From Bacteroidales bacterium (GTDB lineage Bacteria > Bacteroidota > Bacteroidia > Bacteroidales > UBA932): DNA of 12,274 bases. The notes under the pieces are model-generated. The model ran no database searches and had not been told where the DNA came from. It saw only the letters and a list, made by a program, of their open reading frames with translations. A program made the translations under genes and the position numbers. The DNA lies in the NCBI GenBank assembly GCA_017535125.1, contig JAFXUS010000069.1:1-12274 (forward strand), given 5' to 3'. Below are positions 1-5,994 of the stretch, one piece after another. Positions within the stretch are counted from its first letter, which is position 1. Each line of letters starts with the position of its first letter.

Positions 1-273
1 ATACGGATCGCCCTTACCTTTACCCATACGGGTATCGAGCGGCTTCTTGGTGATCGGCTTCACAGGGAAGACACGGATCCAGATCTGACCCTCACGGTTC
101 ATCCGACGGGAGATAGCCTGACGGGCAGCTTCGATCTGCTGGGCGGTCAGCCAGCAATTCTCAAGGGTCTTGATGCCGAAGGAACCGAACGCGAGCTGGT
201 TGCCGCGCTGGGCGTTGCCCTTCATGCGGTTCTTCTGTTCCCTTCTAAACTTTGTTCTCTTAGGTTGTAACAT
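1..273 (-). CDS. rplP: 50S ribosomal protein L16, N-terminal part (runs off the left edge)
   Basis: L16 is a large-subunit protein that helps shape the tRNA-binding and peptidyl-transferase region. The first 91 codons are present, beginning [20 protein letters not shown] and containing the family hallmarks [32 protein letters not shown] and [19 protein letters not shown]. These match bacterial L16 from residue 1, so the ATG at 273 is secure. The rest of the gene lies outside the window. The first dozen codons are AT-rich (TTA, CAA, AGA, AGG), unlike the GC-rich remainder, which is common for efficient initiation without a Shine-Dalgarno. In the usual S10 operon rplP follows rpsC directly. Here rpsC ends about 11.4 kb upstream, and rplP instead has its own -7 box and leader. 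Confidence 0.97.
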   Translation of the reverse strand, partial: MLQPKRTKFRREQKNRMKGNAQRGNQLAFGSFGIKTLENCWLTAQQIEAARQAISRRMNREGQIWIRVFPVKPITKKPLDTRMGKGKGDPY

Positions 274-356
274 CTCAGTATTACTTTTAAAATAATTATC
301 GCTTAAAGTTCTCAAAATCAGCCTCTTACGCGGTTAGAAGCCGGTTTTTGGGACTG

Positions 357-364
357 CAAATTTA
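357..364 (-). promoter_or_regulatory. Bacteroidota-type promoter (-7 box) for rplP
   Basis: Read on the minus strand this is TAAATTTG, a match to the Bacteroidota -7 consensus TANNTTTG, inside a very AT-rich stretch (about 350-480). No clear -33 TTTG is seen at the expected 19-21 nt spacing. Transcription would start near 350, giving a leader of roughly 75 nt before the ATG at 273. The leader contains a small possible hairpin (321-326 with 335-340, 6 bp with one G-U pair). A separate promoter here is unexpected, because rplP is normally an internal gene of the S10 operon. Confidence 0.6.
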
Positions 365-508
365 GTAAAAAATATTGAAATAACATCATATTCCGCAAAA
401 TTTTTCAAACTTTTTCGACACAAAATCTTCACACCAAACTCTCGTCATCTCAGCAACTTACAAACATCGTTGAAAACTTTTTTCTCACATTTTCGACCGC
501 GGCGCAGG

Positions 509-534
509 AGATCCCCGATCAGGTCGGGGATGAC
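509..534 (+). repeat. REP-like 26-nt palindromic repeat, copy 1
   Basis: The element begins AGAT, ends ATGAC and has an 8-bp stem (511-518 ATCCCCGA with 524-531 TCGGGGAT) around a 5-nt loop. Two further elements of exactly the same length, orientation and end sequences lie at 1677-1702 and 8159-8184. Stem bases differ between copies but stay paired, as expected for REP-type dispersed palindromes. It lies outside genes. Confidence 0.6.
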
Positions 535-552
535 GGCTCAACGGCGGACGGG

Positions 553-583
553 AAACGAAAAAGGCCTCCCGACGGGGAGGCCC
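553..583 (-). terminator. Rho-independent terminator of the YbjN-like operon
   Basis: An 8-bp perfect stem, GGCCTCCC (563-570) with GGGAGGCC (575-582), has a 4-nt loop. On the minus strand it is followed by a T-rich tract (TTTTTCGTTT, 553-562). It lies about 20 nt past the stop codon at 606, so it should end transcription of the minus-strand gene pair and insulate rplP from it. Confidence 0.85.
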
Positions 584-605
584 TTCAAAAGCGCGCGGAG
601 AACAC

Positions 606-1094
606 TTAGTCTTCGGAGGCGTAATCGGTATAGATCTCGAGCCAGGACTTGGTCCCGCGGGTGATGAAATCAATCGCGGTCTCCATGAACTCGGAAATGT
701 CGCAGGGGCCTTCGCCGAGATAGGTTTCGGCAAAGAAAGTGATGCCGCCCGACTTGTTGATGGCGCAGCTGATCAACCTTTTGCTGCGCGTGAACTCATT
801 GCAGGCCAGCAGGGCGTTCACGCACTCGTCCTCGTCTTCCAGGTTGACCTCATAGACGTTCGGCACCAGGAAGCAGAGGTAGGTCTGGTCGTCGGTGTCG
901 TTGTCAATATAGAACATTTCGCCCTGGACCTTGAAGGCAACGTCCCCATCCTCGTCGATATAGGGTTTATAGCCTTCTTCGGAGAGCCAGTCGTACGCCA
1001 TACGGGCCGCCTTGCTCAAAGAGGAAAGGTTCTGCGCGCCCGCGCAGAGGGCCACCGCAAGAAACAGCGCGGCCGCAAGAATGATTTTCTTCAT
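606..1094 (-). CDS. Secreted YbjN-like protein, second of a tandem pair
   Basis: 162 aa. Residues 1-20 form a Sec signal peptide (MKKIILAAALFLAVALCAGA, then Q21). The mature part matches the YbjN / type III secretion chaperone-like fold by pattern: helix 24-40, then GYKPYIDEDGDVAFK (41-55), strands around FYID and YLCFLVPNVYEV (71-83), an Asp/Glu turn, and a final helix about 133-155. YbjN-family proteins are generally thought to bind peptides or proteins; the function of secreted versions is unknown to me. It is strongly acidic. The gene starts 12 nt after its paralogue (1107-1601), so they form one operon, and a terminator follows directly. The two signal peptides are near identical and the domains align without large gaps, so the pair arose by tandem duplication. 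The family assignment comes from sequence pattern, not a search. Confidence 0.75.
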   Translation of the reverse strand: MKKIILAAALFLAVALCAGAQNLSSLSKAARMAYDWLSEEGYKPYIDEDGDVAFKVQGEMFYIDNDTDDQTYLCFLVPNVYEVNLEDEDECVNALLACNEFTRSKRLISCAINKSGGITFFAETYLGEGPCDISEFMETAIDFITRGTKSWLEIYTDYASED

Positions 1095-1106
1095 GATATC
1101 GCTTGA

Positions 1107-1601
1107 TTATTTGTTATACTCTTCCTTGAAAAATTCGAGCCAGGTGTCAACCGCCTGCAGCAGGAAATCGAGCGCGCAGTCCATGTATTCGCTGATGTCC
1201 TCGACGGTCTTGGCCGTGCCGATATACGTGTCGGCGAAGAAGAAGATCTCGCCGTCGTCGCTGAGGGCCGGCTTGACCAGCTTCATCTTACGGTTATACA
1301 GATTGGTCGCCTTCAGCGAGGCAAGCACCTGCGCGGCATCGTCCAGATCGACGTTATAGACCGACGGCATGCTGATCCGGATCAGCGTCGGATCCTTCGG
1401 GGTGTTCAGCAGATAGAAGCCGCGGTTGTTGACGACGAACTGCACGTCGTTGTCGTCATCGATCGCGTTGGGATAATCTTTCTGGTTGAGATAGTCATAG
1501 GCCAGACGCGTGGCGGAGCTCAGTTTGGAGACGTCGCCCTGTGCGGAGGCACAGACGGCCGCTGCAAGAAACAGCGCAACAGCAAGAATGAGTTTTTTCA
1601 T
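1107..1601 (-). CDS. Secreted YbjN-like protein, first of a tandem pair
   Basis: 164 aa from the ATG at 1601. I chose this start because it opens a clean signal peptide (MKKLILAVALFLAAAVCASA, then Q21) and lies about 30 nt after a -7 box. An earlier in-frame ATG at 1637 would place a 12-residue polar extension before the signal and falls on the promoter. The mature domain follows the same plan as its neighbour: helix 26-40, AIDDDNDVQFVV (46-57), GFYLLN (61-66), IRISMPSVYNVDLDD (74-88), and FFADTYIG (121-128) followed by an acidic C-terminal helix. It is likely a soluble periplasmic protein with a YbjN-like fold. Partner and role are unknown. The paralogues have diverged most in the middle (residues 55-75 and 90-118), which may reflect different ligands. 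Confidence 0.75.
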   Translation of the reverse strand: MKKLILAVALFLAAAVCASAQGDVSKLSSATRLAYDYLNQKDYPNAIDDDNDVQFVVNNRGFYLLNTPKDPTLIRISMPSVYNVDLDDAAQVLASLKATNLYNRKMKLVKPALSDDGEIFFFADTYIGTAKTVEDISEYMDCALDFLLQAVDTWLEFFKEEYNK

Positions 1602-1634
1602 GGCGGTCTTGTTTATACACTCTAATAACGGGGA

Positions 1635-1642
1635 CAAAAGTA
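1635..1642 (-). promoter_or_regulatory. Promoter (-7 box) of the YbjN-like operon
   Basis: The minus strand reads TACTTTTG, an exact TANNTTTG match, with transcription expected to start near 1628 and a leader of about 27 nt before the ATG at 1601. No good -33 motif is visible. One arm of a 12-bp dyad (1650-1661) lies in the spacer just upstream of this box. Confidence 0.65.
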
Positions 1643-1649
1643 GTTATTT

Positions 1650-1686
1650 CCCGGAATCTTTCCTAACATTGCGTAAAGATTCCGGG
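1650..1686. repeat. 12-bp perfect inverted repeat between divergent promoters
   Basis: CCCGGAATCTTT (1650-1661) and AAAGATTCCGGG (1675-1686) are perfect reverse complements, separated by 13 nt. The right arm is also the left half of the REP-like element at 1677-1702, so three arms can pair in two alternative ways. The dyad lies between the minus-strand promoter at 1635-1642 and the plus-strand promoter at 1724-1731, upstream of both expected start sites. It is therefore either a DNA-level operator or part of a degenerate repeat cluster. Confidence 0.6.
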
Positions 1687-1702
1687 TCAAACCCGGAACG
1701 AC
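1677..1702 (+). repeat. REP-like 26-nt palindromic repeat, copy 2
   Basis: It begins AGAT and ends ACGAC. The stem is TTCCGGGT (1680-1687) with ACCCGGAA (1691-1698) and the loop is CAA. Length and orientation are the same as the copies at 509-534 and 8159-8184. It sits upstream of the DUF4294 promoter, about where the -33 element would lie. Confidence 0.6.
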
Positions 1703-1723
1703 ACCCTATAGCACGAAAATTGC

Positions 1724-1731
1724 TATCTTTG
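1724..1731 (+). promoter_or_regulatory. Promoter (-7 box) of the DUF4294 gene, near-leaderless
   Basis: TATCTTTG matches TANNTTTG exactly. The ATG lies at 1738, only 6 nt past the box, about where transcription should begin, so the mRNA is probably leaderless or nearly so. The box also supports the start at 1738 over in-frame starts further upstream. Confidence 0.6.
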
Positions 1732-1737
1732 CGGCCG

Positions 1738-2478
1738 ATGAAGTACAAAGGGCTCATATTGCTGATCCTGGCGGCGGCAGCCTGGCTGCCGGCGCGGGCC
1801 CAGTCGGAGACGGCGCGGGAGACATTCCGCGAAGCGCGTCAGCAGCAGCGCCGTCCCGTGCGCGGCATCCCGATGTACTTCGAGCTGGACGAGCACGGCG
1901 ACACCGTCTTCATGGAAACGCTCGACCCGGTATGGATCTTCCCCAGGGGCCGCCGCATGAAGGACAACGACTGGCGCAAATACTACAAACTCGTCTATAA
2001 CTTCAACAAGGTCTATCCCTACGCCCTCGTGGGCCGGAAAATGATGGCCCAGGTGGACAGCACCCTCGCCGCCGACGCGAGCAAGCGCTCCGAGCGCAAC
2101 CGCTACATCAACGACGTCGAGAAAGAGCTCCTCCGCCTCTTCGAGAAAGACATCCGTCAGATGACGATCAACCAGGGACTCGTGCTGATGCGCCTGGTGG
2201 ACCGCGAATGCGGCATGAGCGCCTACGACATCATCAAGACCTACGAAAACGGCCTCGCCGCCAGTTTCTGGCAGCTCGTCGCCCGCCTCTTCTCACAGAA
2301 CCTCAAGACGCGCTACGACCCCTCCAAGGGTGAGGACGCCAAGATTGAAGAACTCTGTAAACTGTGGGATTCGGGACAATGGAACTCCTTCTACTTCTCC
2401 ATTTTCATGGAGTATCCCCCGCGCGTCGTCATTCAGCAGGACCGGCTGGAGAGCGAAGTTCAAAAGAAGAACCGTTAA
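1738..2478 (+). CDS. Secreted DUF4294 family protein
   Basis: 246 aa. The signal peptide is MKYKGLILLILAAAAWLPARA with Q22 following, so the product is exported. The mature part contains the segment I associate with the Bacteroidota family DUF4294: FMETLDPVWIFPRGRRMKDN, then DWRKYYKLVYNFNKVYPYA, followed by a long basic and acidic helical region (NDVEKELLRLFEKDIRQM) and MTINQGLVLMRLVDRECG. The function is unknown, with no catalytic motif I recognise. The start is fixed by the signal peptide and by the -7 box at 1724-1731. The 3' end overlaps the convergent lpxH gene by 50 bp, and no terminator is visible between them, so antisense transcripts are likely. The family call is from memory of the conserved YYKLV-N-KKVYPYA pattern. 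Confidence 0.8.
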   Translation: MKYKGLILLILAAAAWLPARAQSETARETFREARQQQRRPVRGIPMYFELDEHGDTVFMETLDPVWIFPRGRRMKDNDWRKYYKLVYNFNKVYPYALVGRKMMAQVDSTLAADASKRSERNRYINDVEKELLRLFEKDIRQMTINQGLVLMRLVDRECGMSAYDIIKTYENGLAASFWQLVARLFSQNLKTRYDPSKGEDAKIEELCKLWDSGQWNSFYFSIFMEYPPRVVIQQDRLESEVQKKNR

Positions 2479-3181
2479 ACACGCCGTACGGCGCGCCCCC
2501 GTTCGACCAGTCGTCCAGGACATAGAATTTCGCCCCGCCCGGGAGCGTCATGTCCACGGCGTCATGGTAATGCCCGAACACGAAGAAATCGACATGGCGC
2601 TGCGCCGCAACGCCCGCGACATACTTATACAGCGGCTCGTCTTTGCGCCGGAACACGTGGTTCGTATGCCTGCGACGGCTGGATTTGGCCCAGCTGCGCG
2701 CCAGCCGGTAGGCCAGCCAGGGATGCAGCGTGGCAAACACGCGCTGCGCGAAACGGCTGTGGAACAGCTTCATCATGCGGGCATAACTCCGCGGTGCACC
2801 GCCCAGCAGATCGCCATGGCCCAGGCAGAACTCCTTGCCCTCGATCGTCACGAAGAGCGGCTGCTCGAAATAATGGAATCCCAGGTCCTTGAACAGGGAA
2901 AACGTCCAGATATCGTGGTTGCCCGGACAGAAGCAGACCTCCACGCCCGCATCCTGCAGGCGGATCAGCTCCGCCACCACCCGCACCCCGTTGCGGGGCA
3001 CCACGTCGCGGTATTCATACCAGAAGTCCCAGATGTCGCCGAGCAGATATATCGCCTGCGTGCTGTCCACCGGCAGTTCCTTCAGGAAGCGGACGAAACG
3101 GTCCTCCCGCGCCGCCGCGTCCGGAGCGTCCTGCCCCAGATGCACGTCAGCCACGAAATAGACCAGATTACGCTCCGCCAT
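2429..3181 (-). CDS. lpxH: UDP-2,3-diacylglucosamine diphosphatase, LpxH-type
   Basis: This metallophosphoesterase of lipid A biosynthesis hydrolyses UDP-2,3-diacylglucosamine to lipid X and UMP at the inner membrane. 250 aa. The metal-binding motifs appear in order: D12-x-H14 (FVADVHLG), G48-D-I-W-D52, G87-N-H-D90, G121-H-G-D124 and G203-H-Y-H206. The C-terminal LDDWSNGGAPYGVFNG is typical of Bacteroidota members. The start at 3181 shares one base with the uppP stop (TAATG), giving translational coupling; the upstream in-frame start would add 19 residues inside uppP. It is the last gene of the ftsX operon. Pairing lipid A and undecaprenyl phosphate enzymes suggests an envelope-biogenesis unit. 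A related pyrophosphatase activity cannot be excluded. Confidence 0.9.
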   Translation of the reverse strand: MAERNLVYFVADVHLGQDAPDAAAREDRFVRFLKELPVDSTQAIYLLGDIWDFWYEYRDVVPRNGVRVVAELIRLQDAGVEVCFCPGNHDIWTFSLFKDLGFHYFEQPLFVTIEGKEFCLGHGDLLGGAPRSYARMMKLFHSRFAQRVFATLHPWLAYRLARSWAKSSRRRHTNHVFRRKDEPLYKYVAGVAAQRHVDFFVFGHYHDAVDMTLPGGAKFYVLDDWSNGGAPYGVFNGSSFELRSPAGPAE

Positions 3182-3984
3182 TACGCCAGGAAAATCAAGA
3201 CCGACAAACCGGCCAGGGCGCAATAGAGCCCGAACCACTTGAGCTGCGCCTTGCGCACCAGGGCGATCATCACCCGGCAGGCGAACAGCCCGGAAAAGAA
3301 AGCGGCCACGAAGCCCAGCAGCAGGGGCAGCACCCCGACCGCCGAGGCGGCCATGTCACCGCCTACGAGATCCAGGAACGTCTCGCCGAGGATGGGCACC
3401 AGCACCATCAGGAAAGAGAACTGTGCCATGTTCTCCCGCTTCACACCGCAGAGCAGACCGGTCGAGATGGTCGTACCGGAGCGGGACAGGCCCGGCAGCA
3501 CGGCGAGCGCCTGGCCGATACCGACCGTGAACGCCTGCCAGAACCCGATGCCGTTGCGGCTTTCCTTGACCGCCGCCGACACCCGCTTCGCGAGGAAATC
3601 GGACAGCGTCAGCAGCAGCGCCGTGACGAGCAAGCAGACGCCCACCACGGACAGCGAAGAAAAGGCCGCTTCCACCTTGTCCTTGAAGAACATGCCCACG
3701 ACGAACACCGGAATCATCGACACGCAAAGCTTGGCGATGTAGTCCGTCTCGTCGTTGTATTGGAACTTGAACAAGCCGCAGAGCAGCTTCCAGATCTGTT
3801 TCCGGAAGACCACGATGGTCGCGAGGACCGTCGCGGCGTGCACCGTGACCTCGAACACGAGGTCGCCCGCCGGCTCCACGCCCAGCAGGGCCTTGCCGAT
3901 GGCCAGGTGACCGCTGCTGCTCACGGGCAGGAACTCGGTCAGGCCCTGGATCAGGCCCAGGATAATCGCTTCAAACCACTCCAT
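3181..3984 (-). CDS. uppP: Undecaprenyl-diphosphatase UppP/BacA
   Basis: This integral membrane enzyme dephosphorylates undecaprenyl diphosphate to recycle the lipid carrier for peptidoglycan and surface polysaccharides; it is linked to bacitracin resistance. 267 aa, the usual length. Both signature motifs are intact: the QxxxE segment Q13-G-L-T-E17 followed by FLPVSSSGHL (18-27), and PGLSRSGTTIS (164-174) with the key Arg168. Seven to eight hydrophobic segments span the rest (for example 45-60, 90-100, 113-130, 190-200 and the C-terminal LFACRVMIALV and LAGLSVLIFLA). The gene begins 3 nt after the DUF3098 stop and its own stop overlaps the lpxH start. Confidence 0.96.
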   Translation of the reverse strand: MEWFEAIILGLIQGLTEFLPVSSSGHLAIGKALLGVEPAGDLVFEVTVHAATVLATIVVFRKQIWKLLCGLFKFQYNDETDYIAKLCVSMIPVFVVGMFFKDKVEAAFSSLSVVGVCLLVTALLLTLSDFLAKRVSAAVKESRNGIGFWQAFTVGIGQALAVLPGLSRSGTTISTGLLCGVKRENMAQFSFLMVLVPILGETFLDLVGGDMAASAVGVLPLLLGFVAAFFSGLFACRVMIALVRKAQLKWFGLYCALAGLSVLIFLA

Positions 3985-3987
3985 AGT

Positions 3988-4221
3988 TTATTTCTTCTTG
4001 CACGCGCCCGCGAGGGCGACAATCTCCACGACGATGCCCGCGACGATCACCACGGGTGCGGCCACGAGCCGCCGGAAGTCGAACATCGCTTCATTGAACA
4101 CCTGCGGGTCGCGGGAGCCGCCGCCCATCATCAGGATGTAGCCGGCCACCATGACCAGCATGCCCGCAAGCATCAGTCTCAGCCCTTTCGCACTCAGGGC
4201 CATCTTATCTTTTTTCTCCAT
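3988..4221 (-). CDS. Small membrane protein, DUF3098 family
   Basis: 77 aa with two predicted transmembrane helices (about 14-31, LRLMLAGMLVMVAGYILM, and 52-71, AAPVVIVAGIVVEIVALAGA) and a lysine tail. The GMLVMVAGYILMMGGGSRDP segment followed by FNEAMFDFRRLVAAPVVI is the pattern I know as DUF3098, a Bacteroidota family usually found between ftsX and uppP, as here. Function is unknown; conserved position suggests a link to cell division or envelope assembly. It lies 3 nt after ftsX and 3 nt before uppP. ATG 4221 is preferred; a second in-frame ATG (residue 7) is possible. Confidence 0.85.
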   Translation of the reverse strand: MEKKDKMALSAKGLRLMLAGMLVMVAGYILMMGGGSRDPQVFNEAMFDFRRLVAAPVVIVAGIVVEIVALAGACKKK

Positions 4222-4224
4222 AAA

Positions 4225-5103
4225 TCAATAATACAAATCGTCTTTGGACGCCGCCACAAGGCGGTTCACCACCATCCAGGTGGAAATCACGCAGAGCAGG
4301 ATGCCGAGCACCACGACGATGCCGCACACGATCAACAGCTGCTTCAGGTCCACAATGGAAGCCAGCTCCGGGAAGGAGCGGCGCAGGCCCTCCATCAGCG
4401 CCCAGAGCATCCCGACGGCCAGCGCCGAGGAGACCAGCCCCTGCAGCACGGCGGCCCGGACGAAAGGCCCGCGGATGAAACTCCGCGTGGCGCCGACCAG
4501 CTTCATCGTATGGATGGTGAAACGGCGGGCGAACACGCTCACGCGAACCGTATTGTTGATCAGCACGAACGAGATGAACAGCAGCAGAAGGATGAACACG
4601 CCCAGCACGATGGAAATCCGTGCGAGGTTGGTCGTCAGCGCCTCCACGACGGACTGCTGCGTCTCCACCGAATCCACCAGCGGCGAAACCGCAAGCGCCT
4701 GTGTCACAAGCGCCAGGCTGTCTTTCTGCACATAAGCGGCATTCAGCGTCACATCGACGGACAGGGGAACCGGCGAGGTCTCGAACACGTCGAGGAAATC
4801 CTCCCCCAGCATGTTCTTCAGCTCTTCCGCCCCCTCCTCGCGCGTGATGACGCGCGTGGAATGTACATAGGGAAGCCCTGCCTGCGCGGCGGCCCATTCG
4901 CGCGCCTGCGCCTCCGTGGCATCATCCCGCAGGAGGACCGAAATGCGCATGTTCTCCTTGAGGTATTTCGTCACGCTGTGCGCGTTGAGCACGAGCAGGG
5001 CGGCGATGCCGGTCAGCAACAGTACCAGGCTGATGCTGATCACGCTGGAGAGGTATGCATTGACGATGCGCTTGCGCATCAACTTTTTCTCCGGTCGGGC
5101 CAT
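4225..5103 (-). CDS. ftsX: Cell division protein FtsX
   Basis: FtsX is the membrane partner of the ATPase FtsE and links the division ring to peptidoglycan hydrolases. 292 aa. It has the FtsX layout: a cytoplasmic basic N-terminus, TM1 (about 18-40), an extracytoplasmic domain (about 45-160), and three TMs near 163-184, 216-236 and 255-280. The conserved cytoplasmic loop TIHTMKLVGATRSFIRGPFV (196-215) follows TM2. The start at 5103 is about 14 nt from the expected transcription start. It is the first gene of the operon with DUF3098, uppP and lpxH. ftsE is not in the window, which I recall as usual for Bacteroidota, where the two genes are often separate. Confidence 0.94.
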   Translation of the reverse strand: MARPEKKLMRKRIVNAYLSSVISISLVLLLTGIAALLVLNAHSVTKYLKENMRISVLLRDDATEAQAREWAAAQAGLPYVHSTRVITREEGAEELKNMLGEDFLDVFETSPVPLSVDVTLNAAYVQKDSLALVTQALAVSPLVDSVETQQSVVEALTTNLARISIVLGVFILLLLFISFVLINNTVRVSVFARRFTIHTMKLVGATRSFIRGPFVRAAVLQGLVSSALAVGMLWALMEGLRRSFPELASIVDLKQLLIVCGIVVVLGILLCVISTWMVVNRLVAASKDDLYY

Positions 5104-5122
5104 ATTCCACCAAATTAGGCTT

Positions 5123-5130
5123 CAAAGATA
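5123..5130 (-). promoter_or_regulatory. Promoter (-7 box) of the ftsX operon
   Basis: The minus strand reads TATCTTTG, an exact TANNTTTG match, about 20 nt before the ftsX ATG. A TTTTCC run 18 nt further upstream is a weak -33 candidate. It is arranged back to back with an identical box on the plus strand at 5162-5169. Confidence 0.7.
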
Positions 5131-5161
5131 GTGAAAAGACGAATAATTGGAAAATAATTCT

Positions 5162-5169
5162 TATCTTTG
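5162..5169 (+). promoter_or_regulatory. Promoter (-7 box) of the GT5 / DUF4270 operon, near-leaderless
   Basis: TATCTTTG matches the consensus and ends 5 nt before the ATG at 5175, so the transcript is probably leaderless. Only 31 bp separate it from the divergent ftsX -7 box, so the two -33 regions overlap and RNA polymerase should not be able to occupy both at once. Confidence 0.7.
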
Positions 5170-5174
5170 TGGTT

Positions 5175-5993
5175 ATGAGCGATATTAAGCAGAAGATTCT
5201 ATTCGTCAACTCCGAGATCTATCCGTACCTCCCGGAGTCGGATATCGCCCATGTCGGCCGTTACCTCCCGCAGGGGACCCAGGAGCGCAAGCGCGAGATC
5301 CGGTCCTTCATGCCCCGCTACGGCTGCATCAATGAGCGCAAGAACCAGCTCCACGAGGTGATCCGGCTCTCCGGAATGAACATCATCATCGCGGACGTGG
5401 ACCGGCCGCTGATCATCAAGGTCGCCTCCATCTCCGCCGCGCGCATCCAGGTCTATTTCATTGACAACGAGGACTATTTCCGGCGCAAGCAGCCTTTCTG
5501 CGACGCCGCCGGCAAGGCCTTCGAAGACAATGACGAACGGACCATCTTCTTCGCCCGCGGCGTGCTCGAGACGGTCAAGAAGCTCCGCTGGGCCCCCGAC
5601 GTCATCCACTGCCAGGGCTGGATCTCGCACCTTCTCCCCGCCTATCTCAAGAAAGCCTATAAAGACGATCCCATTTTCTCCAACAGCAAGGTGGTCCTGT
5701 CGCTGTACGACGACACGCCCCGGGAGCCGTTCCATCCGGCCTTCGCGGAGAAAGCCTGCTTCGGCGGCCTGACCCGCGACGACGTGGCCGTTCTCGAGGC
5801 CCCCACTGGCATAAATCTTGCTAAATTGGCCGTCCAGTACGCCGATGGTGTCATCCTCGGAGCGGAAAAGGTCGAGCCGGAAATTGTGGATTACTGCAAG
5901 TCGCTCGGGCTTCCGATCCTTCCTTTCGACCGCAAGGGCCTGGAAGATGGCAGCTATATCGACTCGTACTGCAGTTTTTACGATGAACTTTAA
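5175..5993 (+). CDS. Glycogen/starch synthase-like protein, GT5 N-terminal domain only
   Basis: 272 aa. The opening KILFVNSEIYPYLPESDIAHV matches the N-terminal domain of GT5 glycogen/starch synthases, as do SFMPRYG (44-50), VYFIDNEDYF (93-102) and PDVIHCQGWISHLLPAYLK (141-159). Two features argue against normal catalysis. The usual K-x-G-G-L nucleotide-sugar loop is replaced by LPESDIAHVGRYLP, and the whole C-terminal GT-B half (about 200 aa) is missing, with no remnant because the next gene begins 1 nt after the stop. Short GT5 proteins of this size are, as I recall, usual in Bacteroidales next to DUF4270 genes, so this is a family trait rather than a truncation. It is likely cytoplasmic and possibly a pseudoenzyme. 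ATG 5175 is preferred to the GTG at 5169, which falls on the promoter. Confidence 0.82.
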   Translation: MSDIKQKILFVNSEIYPYLPESDIAHVGRYLPQGTQERKREIRSFMPRYGCINERKNQLHEVIRLSGMNIIIADVDRPLIIKVASISAARIQVYFIDNEDYFRRKQPFCDAAGKAFEDNDERTIFFARGVLETVKKLRWAPDVIHCQGWISHLLPAYLKKAYKDDPIFSNSKVVLSLYDDTPREPFHPAFAEKACFGGLTRDDVAVLEAPTGINLAKLAVQYADGVILGAEKVEPEIVDYCKSLGLPILPFDRKGLEDGSYIDSYCSFYDEL

Positions 5994-5994
5994 G

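Larger units (their letters stand above)
274..605. other. Intergenic stretch between rplP and the YbjN-like pair
   Basis: This 332-base stretch has no credible gene. The left part (about 280-490) is strongly AT-rich and holds the rplP promoter and leader. The right part is GC-rich and holds a 26-nt palindromic repeat (509-534) and the terminator of the minus-strand unit to the right (553-583). A short open frame on the plus strand (470-664) is rich in Arg and Pro, resembles no family, and runs over the terminator and into the gene at 606. Confidence 0.7.

Noticed and set aside
1602..1637. Upstream ATG at 1637 as start of the first YbjN-like gene
   Set aside because: It overlaps the promoter -7 box (1635-1642) and would put a polar extension before the signal peptide.
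3760..5118. Open frame of 452 codons on the plus strand opposite uppP, DUF3098 and ftsX
   Set aside because: Very rich in His, Gln and Asp as a codon-position mirror of the genes beneath; spans three well-supported genes and has no promoter or recognisable domain.
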